Assembly (NCBI GenBank): GCA_900552975.1
Contig: UWSL01000004.1
Location: forward strand, 1 to 33,971
Source: an uncultured Mycoplasmatota bacterium
GTDB lineage: Bacteria > Bacillota_I > Bacilli_A > RF39 > UBA660
Direction: 5' to 3'
Length of the DNA stretch: 33,971 nt
This document shows positions 8,306-15,996 of the stretch, one piece after another. The notes beneath the pieces were generated by a model. It made no database searches, was not told where the DNA came from, and saw only the letters and a list, made by a program, of their open reading frames with translations. The translations under genes were made by a program, and so were the position numbers. Within the stretch, counting starts at the first letter, position 1. Each line of letters opens with the position of its first letter.

Positions 8306-8887
8306 ATGATTCTTGATGTGGCAAACACTGGTAATTTTGACTATATAATATTTGCTATAATAGTGGTTTTAATGATTATATCTATGCTAATAGTGTATAC
8401 TTTATATATGCAAAATAAACAGTTAATAAATGAGTTAAATAAAAAAAATAATATAGAGGAAGATAAAGAACAATTAAGTGATGCAGTTACAACAAAAGTT
8501 GAAGAAGTTTTTAAAGAAAAAGATGAAATGGTAAATAAAGATGAAACTAATCAAGAAATGGTTGATTTACAAAATATTACTAAAGATTTAGAAAACAAAC
8601 AAAATGAAAAGACGATAGATTTTACTTCATACGAAGCAGAGCAAGAAGAAAAAGCTATTATAAGTTATGATGAATTGTTAGAAGCTAGTAAAAAAGTAAG
8701 TATTAATTATTCAGAAGAAAAGAATATAGATGATGTTTTAGTTAAAAAAGTAGATTTAGATAATACGGGAAAAATTGAGCTTGATCCAATAAAAAAAGAG
8801 CTTAATAGTAAAGTTGAATTAGTTAGTTATGAACATGAAGAAGACTTTTTAAAGGCTTTAAAGCAATTGCAATCTTTATTAAATTAA
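8306..8887 (+). CDS. Bitopic membrane protein with acidic cytoplasmic-type tail, unknown function
   Basis: I do not recognise a characterised family. The 193-residue product has one membrane segment near the N-terminus (IIFAIIVVLMIISMLIVYTLYM, residues ~13-34) followed by a long, charged, coiled-coil-prone Lys/Glu-rich tail containing a YEAEQEEKAIISYDELL segment. The start is taken at 8306 because GAAGGTGA ends five bases before it; the TTG at 8264 and ATG at 8300 lie before or in that site, and the promoter overlaps the longer version. Its stop overlaps the leader of the DUF3267-type gene, so the two are co-transcribed. The tail probably lies in the cytoplasm and could recruit a partner, but nothing in the sequence shows which. 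Confidence 0.75.
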   Translation: MILDVANTGNFDYIIFAIIVVLMIISMLIVYTLYMQNKQLINELNKKNNIEEDKEQLSDAVTTKVEEVFKEKDEMVNKDETNQEMVDLQNITKDLENKQNEKTIDFTSYEAEQEEKAIISYDELLEASKKVSINYSEEKNIDDVLVKKVDLDNTGKIELDPIKKELNSKVELVSYEHEEDFLKALKQLQSLLN

Positions 8888-8898
8888 TGGTGATGAAA

Positions 8899-9630
8899 AT
8901 GGCAAATAAAAAGAAGCAAAAAAAATATTATTTATTTGAATATGATATGGGTTTTTTGAGTTTTCTTTCAATTATAATTTTAATTTTATTAATATTGGCA
9001 ATTGGTTTTTTTGATAAATGGACCATTTTTAAAAGTATTTTAGTAGCATCAGATCAAAAAACAGGAGATTTTGAATTTATTTTCTTAGTTATTTTGATGT
9101 TTTTATGGGTCTTCTTACACGAACTTATTCATGGAATTATGTATTTAGTTAATGGAGCTAAAAAAGAAAATTTATCCTTTGGAGTAGCATTAGAAAAAGG
9201 TATTTTATATTGTTTATGTAAAGAATATATTAGCAAAAAAAATATTTTAATTTCAGCAATATCGCCATTTCTATTAATTGGGGTTTTAACCAGTATTTTA
9301 GGAATGATTTTTAATAACTCATATTTGGTTATTTTGTCAATTATGAATATGAGTAGTAGTATTGCTGATATAATATTAGTATTATTTCTATTGAAATTAC
9401 CTAAAAATATTGAATTCTGTGAATATGATAATTCAACAGGTTTTATAATAAAAAGTGATGAAGACATTAGTAAAATATCTGCAATTGGTTTGAAATTTGT
9501 TAAAGTTTTAGATGAGGATAAAGAACTATCTTTTGATAAATATAAAACTTTATATATGAGTAAAGTAAGTAAATATATTGCGATAGTTTTTATTATTATT
9601 TTTATTTTGGTTATTCTAAAGCGAATTTAA
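8899..9630 (+). CDS. DUF3267-type membrane protein with HEXXH motif (putative zinc peptidase)
   Basis: This 243-residue multipass protein has hydrophobic segments at about residues 19-40, 58-80, 116-136, 138-165 and 222-242. HELIH at residues 74-78, in the second hydrophobic segment (FLWVFLHELIHGIMYL), is the HEXXH zinc-site arrangement of DUF3267 and M50-like intramembrane peptidases. Catalysis is unproven and I did not identify a convincing third ligand. GGTGA at 8889-8893 is five bases before this ATG, so the upstream in-frame ATGs at 8887 and 8893 are not used. The ribosome binding site overlaps the stop of the preceding gene, indicating coupling; that neighbour is a possible substrate or partner. 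Confidence 0.75.
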   Translation: MANKKKQKKYYLFEYDMGFLSFLSIIILILLILAIGFFDKWTIFKSILVASDQKTGDFEFIFLVILMFLWVFLHELIHGIMYLVNGAKKENLSFGVALEKGILYCLCKEYISKKNILISAISPFLLIGVLTSILGMIFNNSYLVILSIMNMSSSIADIILVLFLLKLPKNIEFCEYDNSTGFIIKSDEDISKISAIGLKFVKVLDEDKELSFDKYKTLYMSKVSKYIAIVFIIIFILVILKRI

Positions 9631-9658
9631 ACTTTTATATTGATTTATAAAAGTTTTT
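9629..9658 (+). terminator. Terminator after the DUF3267-type gene
   Basis: AAACTTTTATA (9629-9639) pairs perfectly with TATAAAAGTTT (9646-9656) across a six-base loop, followed by further Ts. Confidence 0.75.
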
Positions 9659-9692
9659 ATTTGGTCTTGAATTTACTTGTTTAATGAAGACG

Positions 9693-9701
9693 TGTTATAA
9701 T
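9693..9701 (+). promoter_or_regulatory. Extended -10 promoter of mtaB
   Basis: TGT-TATAAT at 9693-9701 is a perfect extended -10. A possible -35 is TTTACT at 9672-9677 (18-base gap). The transcription start would be near 9708, at the ribosome binding site itself. Confidence 0.65.
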
Positions 9702-9718
9702 ACCAATTGGTGGTTATT

Positions 9719-11002
9719 ATGAAATTTAATATTATTACTTTTGGTTGTAAGGTTAATGCTTATGAATCAGAATATATTAAAGAACAATTTTTGAAAAATG
9801 ATTTTATTTATGAAGATGATACAAAAAATAGTGATATTGTTATTGTTAATACGTGTAGTGTAACTAATACGGCAGATAATAAATGTTTAAAAACAATTCG
9901 AGGAATTAAAAGAGATAATAAAGATTGCATTTTAGTAGTTTGTGGTTGTTCAGCAGAAAATCATCGTCATGAATTTGATGATTTGGGAATCGATATTTTG
10001 ATTGGTAATAATAATAAATCAAAGTTAGTCACATACGTTAAAGATTTTATTGATAATAAGGAAACTTATTGTGAATTTTATGATGGAAGACAAAGTAATT
10101 TTGAAAATATGCAAGTTGCCAAATTTAATGATTTAACAAGAGCTTTTGTAAAAATTCAGGATGGTTGCAATAATTTTTGTTCTTATTGTATAATTCCTTA
10201 TGTTCGTGGGGGAGTTAGAAGTAAAGAGATTAATACAGCTTATAAAGAAATTAAGGAATTAGTAGAAGCTGGTCATAGAGAAATAGTTTTTACAGGTATT
10301 AATACAGGAGCTTATGGCAAAGAAACAGGACAATATGATTTGGTAGATTTGATTCAAAAGATATCAAAATTAGAAAAATTGGAAAGAATCAGAGTTTCAA
10401 GTATTGAAATAACAGAAATAGATGATCGTTTTATTGAAGAATTAGCTAAGAATAAAAAAGTGTGTGGTCATTTACATGTTTCATTGCAAACTGGCTGTGA
10501 TAAAGTGTTGAAATTGATGAATAGAAAATATAAGAAAGATGAATATTTACAAAAAGTGCAGAAAATAAAAAAAGTACGTCCTGATATTAATTTGACAACA
10601 GATGTAATTGTTGGCTTTCCTGGGGAGGATGAAGAGGACTTTTTAGAAACTGTAGCTTTTTGTCAAGAAGTTGGATTTAGCAAAATTCATGTTTTTCCAT
10701 ATTCAGAACGTAAAGGAACAGTAGCTTATACAATGCCTAATAAAGTTCTTGGAAATATTAGAAAAGATCGTGCGAGAAGATTAATAAAAATTGATGAAGG
10801 ATTGCAAAAGAAATTTAATGAGCAATTTGTAGGCAAAGCAGTTGAAGTTTTAATAGAAGAAGTTTTTGATGACTATTCAATCGGTCATACTGAAAATTTC
10901 TTGAAAGTAATTATTAAGGAAAGATTAGAAAAGAATAAAATATATAATGTTTTAATTGAAGAGGCATTGGTCGATTGTGTTAATGGAAAGTATTTGAAAT
11001 AA
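9719..11002 (+). CDS. mtaB: tRNA t6A37 methylthiotransferase MtaB
   Basis: A radical-SAM methylthiotransferase, 427 residues, expected to convert t6A to ms2t6A at position 37 of tRNAs reading ANN codons. The N-terminal UPF0004 domain starts FNIITFGCKVNAYESE and carries its cysteines near residues 8, 44 and 78 for one iron-sulfur cluster. The radical-SAM triad is C150-x3-C154-x2-C157 (CNNFCSYC). The central domain includes TDVIVGFPGE and the C-terminus is TRAM-like. The TFGCKVN signature points to MtaB rather than MiaB or RimO. The ATG at 9719 is chosen because GGTGG lies five bases before it; the TTG at 9707 is in the leader. It appears monocistronic with its own terminator. Confidence 0.93.
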   Translation: MKFNIITFGCKVNAYESEYIKEQFLKNDFIYEDDTKNSDIVIVNTCSVTNTADNKCLKTIRGIKRDNKDCILVVCGCSAENHRHEFDDLGIDILIGNNNKSKLVTYVKDFIDNKETYCEFYDGRQSNFENMQVAKFNDLTRAFVKIQDGCNNFCSYCIIPYVRGGVRSKEINTAYKEIKELVEAGHREIVFTGINTGAYGKETGQYDLVDLIQKISKLEKLERIRVSSIEITEIDDRFIEELAKNKKVCGHLHVSLQTGCDKVLKLMNRKYKKDEYLQKVQKIKKVRPDINLTTDVIVGFPGEDEEDFLETVAFCQEVGFSKIHVFPYSERKGTVAYTMPNKVLGNIRKDRARRLIKIDEGLQKKFNEQFVGKAVEVLIEEVFDDYSIGHTENFLKVIIKERLEKNKIYNVLIEEALVDCVNGKYLK

Positions 11003-11012
11003 TACTTTTTTT
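10987..11012 (+). terminator. Terminator overlapping the end of mtaB
   Basis: AAAGTATT (10987-10994), a six-base loop and AATACTTT (11001-11008) run into seven Ts (11006-11012). The stem uses the last codons and stop of mtaB. Confidence 0.65.
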
Positions 11013-11022
11013 ATTGTATACT
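10994..11022 (+). promoter_or_regulatory. Promoter of the 11040-12115 unit
   Basis: TTGAAA (10994-10999), 17 bases, TATACT (11017-11022). It is embedded in the mtaB terminator. The predicted start near 11029 abuts the AGGTGA ribosome binding site of the 57-residue gene. Confidence 0.65.
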
Positions 11023-11039
11023 TTATAGTAGGTGATACT

Positions 11040-11213
11040 ATGATAGATTTGACTAACTCTTATGATTTTCAAATTATTTTAAATGGCTCAACGCCGATTG
11101 GTGTGTATCATTCTTTTAGTCCAACTTTTTTAAATAAGAGATTTAAAAAAGTTAGTTTTGAAGTAAAAAGAAAAAAGCTAGGATATAGTTTTCAAAATGT
11201 TAGAATAATGTAG
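11040..11213 (+). CDS. Small protein of 57 residues, unknown function
   Basis: A short reading frame from ATG 11040 to TAG 11211-11213, with GGTGA four bases before the start and a well-formed promoter upstream. The product has an uncharged or hydrophobic first half (FQIILNGSTPIGVYHSF) and a basic second half (NKRFKKVSFEVKRKKLGYSF). No signal peptide, cysteines or recognised domain. Its stop overlaps the ribosome binding site (AGGTGA) of the next gene, so the two are very likely translationally coupled. I do not recognise the family. Its own promoter, ribosome binding site and tight coupling make it more likely real than chance. Confidence 0.65.
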   Translation: MIDLTNSYDFQIILNGSTPIGVYHSFSPTFLNKRFKKVSFEVKRKKLGYSFQNVRIM

Positions 11214-11221
11214 GTGATAAT

Positions 11222-12115
11222 ATGGAAAGAACATTGTATGTGGCTGGAGATGCTTTACAAGATCTTAATTTGCCGAATAATAAAAATGGTTATAGAATAA
11301 GGAAAGTTGGAACAACTGGTTTTAAAGTTTATGATGGAAAATATGATGTTTGGTTAGGAAATTTAATAAGTAAGCCAGATGGAAAATATATTTTTCATGA
11401 AAGAGTAGGAGCATCTGATGAATTATTGGCACAAAAGGAAGCAGTAATTAGAAGACGTAAACAAGAAAATAGAAAAAAACGTTATAAATTAGAACGTCGT
11501 AAGAAAATAATAAAATTAGCCGCATCTTTAGCAGCTGTAACGATTGCTGGAACTAATTTGTTGGGTGGAGTTGAGATAGGTAAAAAATCAAAAGAGTCAA
11601 AATCAACAGTTGAAGCGCAAATGCCAGAAGTAGCAACTAAGGTTAATACTTTAACTAGTGCAGATGTTTTAATTTCTCAAGAGTATCTTGATTATTCACT
11701 GGCTAAAGCGTCTGAATGTTCAAAAAATTCTTCTTATCCGCAAATTCAAGAACTTTATAATCGACTTTATGAATATTATGCAATGCCTGCTTATGCAGCT
11801 TATTATGATTACTTAGATTATCAAGAAATAGGAATGGATCAAGAACATATTAATGCATCTTTAGAACAATATCAAAATGAGTTAGTTACATATCAAAACG
11901 CAATAACAGATTTTTATGGAAGTAGTTATTCATTTGGTGCTTCGCCTTTAGCAACAGCTATAATTCAAGATGGAACGATTTATGTTCCTGATACAATTGC
12001 TAATTATCAAGATAATGAAATACCAAATGATGTTGTTATAGTTAATGGTTCATTTTATATTCCATTTAATCATGGGGAGGGCTTAGAACAGAATGATATA
12101 TCAAAAGGAGTTTAA
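11222..12115 (+). CDS. Bitopic membrane protein, unknown function
   Basis: This 297-residue product is not recognised. It has three parts: an N-terminal, probably cytoplasmic domain (residues 1-75) with a Gly-rich beta-like pattern (YRIRKVGTTGFKVYDGKYDVWLG); a strongly basic stretch (77-96, rich in RRRK, RKKRYK, ERRKK) followed by a hydrophobic segment (97-117, IIKLAASLAAVTIAGTNLL); and a C-terminal domain rich in Tyr, Asp and Gln (EYLDYSLAK, RLYEYYAMPAYAAYYDYLDYQ) ending with a YVPDTI...YIPFNHGEG motif pair. The positive-inside rule predicts N-terminus in and C-terminus out. GGTGA lies four bases before the ATG. It forms a two-gene unit with the preceding 57-residue protein. Confidence 0.75.
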   Translation: MERTLYVAGDALQDLNLPNNKNGYRIRKVGTTGFKVYDGKYDVWLGNLISKPDGKYIFHERVGASDELLAQKEAVIRRRKQENRKKRYKLERRKKIIKLAASLAAVTIAGTNLLGGVEIGKKSKESKSTVEAQMPEVATKVNTLTSADVLISQEYLDYSLAKASECSKNSSYPQIQELYNRLYEYYAMPAYAAYYDYLDYQEIGMDQEHINASLEQYQNELVTYQNAITDFYGSSYSFGASPLATAIIQDGTIYVPDTIANYQDNEIPNDVVIVNGSFYIPFNHGEGLEQNDISKGV

Positions 12116-12128
12116 TACTTCTTTTTTT
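12103..12128 (+). terminator. Probable terminator after the 11222 gene
   Basis: AAAAGGAG (12103-12110), a seven-base loop and CTTCTTTT (12118-12125) pair with one G-U, followed by Ts to 12128. The stem overlaps the stop codon. Confidence 0.5.
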
Positions 12129-12149
12129 ATTAAAGTAACTACTTTTTCT

Positions 12150-12178
12150 TAGACATGAACATATGTATGTGATATTAT
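12150..12178 (+). promoter_or_regulatory. Promoter of recD2
   Basis: TAGACA (12150-12155), 17 bases, TATTAT (12173-12178) with TGA (12170-12172) just upstream, an extended -10. Predicted start about 12185, roughly 30 bases before the recD2 ATG. Confidence 0.6.
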
Positions 12179-12216
12179 TATATTTGAGTGTCATAATTTT
12201 TTAGTAGGTGAAGGTA

Positions 12217-14409
12217 ATGGATTACATTAGAGGAAAGTTTAAACAACTAATTTTTGAAAGTGACAATGGTTATAAAGTAGGTCTTTTTAGAATAAAAGAA
12301 ACAAATGATGAAGAAATGAAAGATTTTGTTAATAAGACAATTACTTTTACAGGTTACTTTGCAACAATTAATAGTGAAGATTATTATAAATTAAATGGAA
12401 ATTATGTTTTTAATGAAAAATATGGTTATCAATATCAAGTTACAGGTTATGAGAGAGAGGAACCTAAAGGAAAAGATGCAGTAATTGCTTTTTTATCTAG
12501 TTCTTTAATTAAGGGGTGTGGTGAAAAAACAGCTACGCAAATTGTTGATACTTTAGGTGATGATGCAATTAATCTTATAAAAGAAGATTATACTAATTTA
12601 TTTAAAGTAACTGGAATTAATGAAGTAAAGGCTAAAAGAATTTATAATTCAATAATCAAGTATCAAAGTACGGATGAAATAATTATTGAATTGAAAAGAT
12701 TAGGATTTACAATTAATGAAGCTTTGGCTATTTTAAATAAATATGGAGATAATTCATTAGATGTGGTAAATACTAATATATATTGTTTAATAGATTTAAT
12801 AGATTTTATGAAACTTGATAAAATATTTCTTACCATTAAAGGTGCAATGGAACCAGAACGAATTAAAGCTTGTATCATTGAAACTTTTAAAAGATTAGGT
12901 ATGAAGAATGGAGATACTTATTTTTATAAGGAAGAAATTTATAATGTTATAAGGAATGAATTTAAAATATTTATTGATATAGATGAATTAGATATTTATT
13001 TAGAAGAGTTAAGTATAGGTAATGATATAATTATTGAGGATGAAAAGTATTATTTAACAGAATTTTATTATTACGAGAAAGAAATTGCGCAAAATTTGCA
13101 TTTGATAGAAAGAATGAGTACAGAAGAAATAGCTAATTTTGACGATTTGATTGCAGATTTACAAGTTAGTAGTGATGTAAAATATAATGTTGATCAAAAA
13201 AAGGCAATTAAGAATGCTTTGGAAAATAGAATTACAATTATTACTGGTGGACCAGGAACTGGGAAGACAACAATTATTAATGCAATTGTTAAATTATACG
13301 TTAAGTTAAATAAATTAAATAATAAGGAAATTGCTAATAATATTGCTTTACTTGCTCCAACTGGTCGTGCTGCTAAGAAGATGAGTGATTCAACAGGGTT
13401 GCCAGCTATGACGATCCATCGTTATTTAAAATGGAATAAAGAAAAAAATGAATTTCAAATTAATGAATATAATAAGAATGGTCATAAATTAGTAATTGTT
13501 GATGAAACAAGTATGATAGATACTTTCTTATTTGACTCTTTATTAAAAGGAGTTAAACATAATATTAAGTTGGTCTTAGTAGGTGATTCCAACCAACTTC
13601 CTTCTGTTGGTCCAGGAATGGTTTTGAATGACTTAATTGCTAGTGAAATGTTTGTTCATAGTCCATTAGAAAAAATTTATCGTCAAAGTGATAATTCTTA
13701 TATTCCGGTTTTAGCTAAGGAAATAAGAGAACATAATTTGAGCCTTGATTTTATGAAACAAAAAGATGATTATAATTTTTTAGATGCTCAAGGTTTAGGT
13801 ATTAAAGAAATGATTAGAAAAATATGTATGATGAGTAAAGAAAAAGGTTTAACAGAAGAAGATATTCAAATTTTGGCACCAATGTATAAAGGAGAAAATG
13901 GAATAGATAATTTAAATGTTTTATTGCAAGATATTTTTAATCCAAAAGAAAAAGGCAAAAAAGAAGTAAAGTTTGGAGACGTTATATATCGTGAAAATGA
14001 TAAAGTTTTGCAATTGGTAAATGATCCCGATAATAACGTTTTTAATGGTGATATTGGGTATATTAAAAAGATAAATACAATTACGCAACCTAAGAAGAAA
14101 GAGTTATTGACTATAGATTTCTTAGGTAATGAAGTTATTTATCAAAGGGAAGACTTAATAAATATTAAGCATGCTTATGCTATTACGATTCATAAGAGTC
14201 AAGGTTCAGAATTTGCTCACGTTATAATGCCTATTTCGAAGTCATATTATAAGATGCTTTATAATAAACTTATATATACCGGGGTTTCTCGTGCAAAGAA
14301 AAGTTTGGTAATTATTGGAGAAGAGCAAAGTTTTGTAATGGCAACTAATAATGATTATTCTAATAATCGTAAAACTAATTTAAAGCTACAATTAATGAAT
14401 AATATATAG
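12217..14409 (+). CDS. recD2: RecD2-type ATP-dependent DNA helicase
   Basis: This 730-residue protein is a superfamily 1B 5'-3' helicase of the RecD2 group, found in bacteria without a full RecBCD set and linked to repair and fork maintenance. The N-terminal region (1-90) is the OB-like domain, followed by helix-hairpin-helix segments (SSLIKGCGEKTATQIVDTLG; LFKVTGINEVKAKRI). Walker A is GGPGTGKTT with the lysine at residue 350. Motif II is VIVDETSMID, motif III VLVGDSNQLPSVGPG, and motifs V/VI are HAYAITIHKSQGSEF and YTGVSRAKKSLVIIG. The ATG at 12217 has GGTGA five bases upstream; the GTG at 12208 overlaps that site. It is transcribed alone. Confidence 0.95.
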   Translation: MDYIRGKFKQLIFESDNGYKVGLFRIKETNDEEMKDFVNKTITFTGYFATINSEDYYKLNGNYVFNEKYGYQYQVTGYEREEPKGKDAVIAFLSSSLIKGCGEKTATQIVDTLGDDAINLIKEDYTNLFKVTGINEVKAKRIYNSIIKYQSTDEIIIELKRLGFTINEALAILNKYGDNSLDVVNTNIYCLIDLIDFMKLDKIFLTIKGAMEPERIKACIIETFKRLGMKNGDTYFYKEEIYNVIRNEFKIFIDIDELDIYLEELSIGNDIIIEDEKYYLTEFYYYEKEIAQNLHLIERMSTEEIANFDDLIADLQVSSDVKYNVDQKKAIKNALENRITIITGGPGTGKTTIINAIVKLYVKLNKLNNKEIANNIALLAPTGRAAKKMSDSTGLPAMTIHRYLKWNKEKNEFQINEYNKNGHKLVIVDETSMIDTFLFDSLLKGVKHNIKLVLVGDSNQLPSVGPGMVLNDLIASEMFVHSPLEKIYRQSDNSYIPVLAKEIREHNLSLDFMKQKDDYNFLDAQGLGIKEMIRKICMMSKEKGLTEEDIQILAPMYKGENGIDNLNVLLQDIFNPKEKGKKEVKFGDVIYRENDKVLQLVNDPDNNVFNGDIGYIKKINTITQPKKKELLTIDFLGNEVIYQREDLINIKHAYAITIHKSQGSEFAHVIMPISKSYYKMLYNKLIYTGVSRAKKSLVIIGEEQSFVMATNNDYSNNRKTNLKLQLMNNI

Positions 14410-14445
14410 TAATTTGTTCATAATACTATTAGAGGTGTTATGAAA

Positions 14446-14589
14446 ATGAAAATAGATATGAAAAAAGTTAAAGATGTATCACTAATTGTATCAGGAATGG
14501 TACTTAGTGGAATGATGGGATACATGGCATACATGATTAAAGATAAAATCTGTTGTCAAAGTATTAAATGCATCATAGATGATATGTAG
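14446..14589 (+). CDS. Small membrane protein of 47 residues, unknown function
   Basis: A short frame with GAGGTG eight bases before ATG 14446 (an alternative ATG at 14440 is only two bases after that site). The product has a charged N-terminus, one hydrophobic, Met- and Gly-rich segment (VSLIVSGMVLSGMMGYMAYMI, ~residues 11-31) and a short tail with three cysteines (CCQSIKC). I do not recognise it. It lies between recD2 and the AI-2E-type permease, and a terminator hairpin starts at its stop codon. It could be a structural membrane peptide or a leader peptide for the permease gene. Confidence 0.6.
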   Translation: MKIDMKKVKDVSLIVSGMVLSGMMGYMAYMIKDKICCQSIKCIIDDM

Positions 14590-14613
14590 GACCTAGGATT
14601 TAGGTCCTTTTAT
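14588..14613 (+). terminator. Terminator/attenuator between the 47-residue gene and the AI-2E-type gene
   Basis: AGGACCTA (14588-14595), a five-base loop and TAGGTCCT (14601-14608) form a perfect eight-pair GC-containing stem followed by TTTATT. The AGGTGA of the permease begins at 14615. No room exists for a promoter after it, so the permease depends on read-through of this hairpin. Confidence 0.75.
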
Positions 14614-14624
14614 TAGGTGATAGG

Positions 14625-15644
14625 ATGAATAATTATAAAAAATTAAAAGAATTAGCTTTGTTTTTACTATGTGTTATATTATTTATAATAATAGTCAAGT
14701 ATCTAGGTGTAATAGATTTCGTAATTTCTTTATTTAAAGTATTATTACCACTTTTGATTGGGTTTATTTATGCATGGTTGATTAATCCTATAATAAATAG
14801 ATTAGATCAAAAATATAATAGAAATTTGGTATGTGTTATATTTTTTTTATTAGTATTATTTATAGTAGGTTTGTTTATTTATTTACTTATTCCGACTTTG
14901 TATAAAGAAATACAAGAAATAGTAGTTATTATACCTGATGTAAGTAATAATATTGTTTTACGTTTACAAAAGTATGGTTTAGAAAAAGGTTTTATTGATT
15001 TTAGTAATACTTTGGTAAATAATGTTCCTCTATATATATTAAAGATGGCCCAAAAGTTGATAAAAATAGGAGGAGTATTGGGAATAGGTTTGGTTTTGGG
15101 ACTTTATTTATCAATGGAATATAATAAGGTTATTGAGTTTATTTATAGTAATATTCCTAAAAAGAAAAAGTGTGTGTTAATTAATGTTTTTCAAGATGTA
15201 GGAACTTGTGTAAGAAAGTGTGTTAATGGAACTTTGTTAGTGGCTTTTTTAGTTTTTGTAGGTGATACAATTTGTTTTATGATATTAAAGTTAGAGGCAC
15301 CTCTTTTGCTTGGAATGTTTTGTGGTCTCACAGATTTAATTCCTTATATTGGACCATATATTGGGGGAGCGTTAGCAGTTTTAGTAGGGTTTACAGAAGA
15401 TAAAGTATTAGGGTTATTCACGTTAGGAGCTTGCATTTTAGTTCAACTAATTGAAAATTATGTATTACAACCATTAGTAATGAGTAAAAGAATTGAAATA
15501 AGTCCTGTTTTAATTATTAGTGGTTTATTAATATTTGGTAATTTGTTTGGAGTTATAGGAATGATTTTAGCAACACCTTGCGTAGCAATGATGAAAGTTT
15601 TATTTGTGTATATGAAAAAAGCTTTAGATAAATGTAATAAATGA
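14625..15644 (+). CDS. AI-2E family transporter (PerM/YtvI-like permease)
   Basis: This 339-residue inner-membrane protein has the AI-2E/PerM family layout: three N-terminal membrane segments (residues ~8-30, 32-50, 66-90), a soluble central section (~90-140), and a hydrophobic C-terminal half with LGMFCGLTDLIPYIGPYIGGALAVLVGF and a closing FGNLFGVIGMILATPCVAMMKVL. Members include quorum-signal exporters and Na+/H+ antiporters, so the substrate cannot be assigned. GGTGA lies four bases before the ATG. A terminator stem ends 17 bases before it, implying attenuation or read-through from the upstream small gene. Confidence 0.88.
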   Translation: MNNYKKLKELALFLLCVILFIIIVKYLGVIDFVISLFKVLLPLLIGFIYAWLINPIINRLDQKYNRNLVCVIFFLLVLFIVGLFIYLLIPTLYKEIQEIVVIIPDVSNNIVLRLQKYGLEKGFIDFSNTLVNNVPLYILKMAQKLIKIGGVLGIGLVLGLYLSMEYNKVIEFIYSNIPKKKKCVLINVFQDVGTCVRKCVNGTLLVAFLVFVGDTICFMILKLEAPLLLGMFCGLTDLIPYIGPYIGGALAVLVGFTEDKVLGLFTLGACILVQLIENYVLQPLVMSKRIEISPVLIISGLLIFGNLFGVIGMILATPCVAMMKVLFVYMKKALDKCNK

Positions 15645-15646
15645 TA

Positions 15647-15675
15647 TTGACAAATGTTATTAAAATTAGTAAAAT
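15647..15675 (+). promoter_or_regulatory. Promoter of the 85-residue orphan
   Basis: Perfect TTGACA (15647-15652), 17 bases, TAAAAT (15670-15675). It lies immediately after the permease stop. Its position inside a longer possible reading frame (from 15641) argues that the real start is the downstream ATG at 15704. Confidence 0.7.
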
Positions 15676-15703
15676 TGAGTTCCATCTAGAAAAGGGGGAT
15701 ATC

Positions 15704-15961
15704 ATGCCTGAGTCAGAAAAAATGACTTTGAGTAAGTATGTTTTATCAAACTTTGTCAAGTATTTTGATTTGTCTAAGGAAAGATTTGATTTTTTAATAG
15801 AAATATTAGCTATGTATAATGCTGATGAGATTTCTGTTCAAGAATTTAAAGAAAATTATTTATTAGATGATCAAGATTATTTTGGTATTTTAACGTATAT
15901 TTTAGATACTACAAATCTTACTAAGTTGAATAAAAATACTAAAAATTTGAGTATTAGATAA
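15704..15961 (+). CDS. Small acidic protein of 85 residues, unknown function
   Basis: I do not recognise this protein. It is soluble and probably helical (MTLSKYVLSNFVKYFDLSKERFDFLIEILAMYNADEISVQEFKENYLLDDQDYFGILTYIL region), with many aromatic residues and acidic character, but no cysteines or membrane segment. The ATG at 15704 is chosen because AAGGGGG lies five bases upstream and the promoter (15647-15675) precedes it; a frame open from 15641 would include the promoter. It is monocistronic and followed by a strong bidirectional terminator shared with the convergent ABC operon. Confidence 0.7.
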   Translation: MPESEKMTLSKYVLSNFVKYFDLSKERFDFLIEILAMYNADEISVQEFKENYLLDDQDYFGILTYILDTTNLTKLNKNTKNLSIR

Positions 15962-15962
15962 T

Positions 15963-15996
15963 AAAAAGCTTATATCGAATCTGATATAAGCTTTTT
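15963..15996. terminator. Bidirectional terminator (15704 gene / ABC operon)
   Basis: AAAAAGCTTATATC (15963-15976), loop GAATCT, GATATAAGCTTTTT (15983-15996): a perfect 14-pair stem with an A-run on one side and a T-run on the other, so it serves both converging transcripts. Confidence 0.9.
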
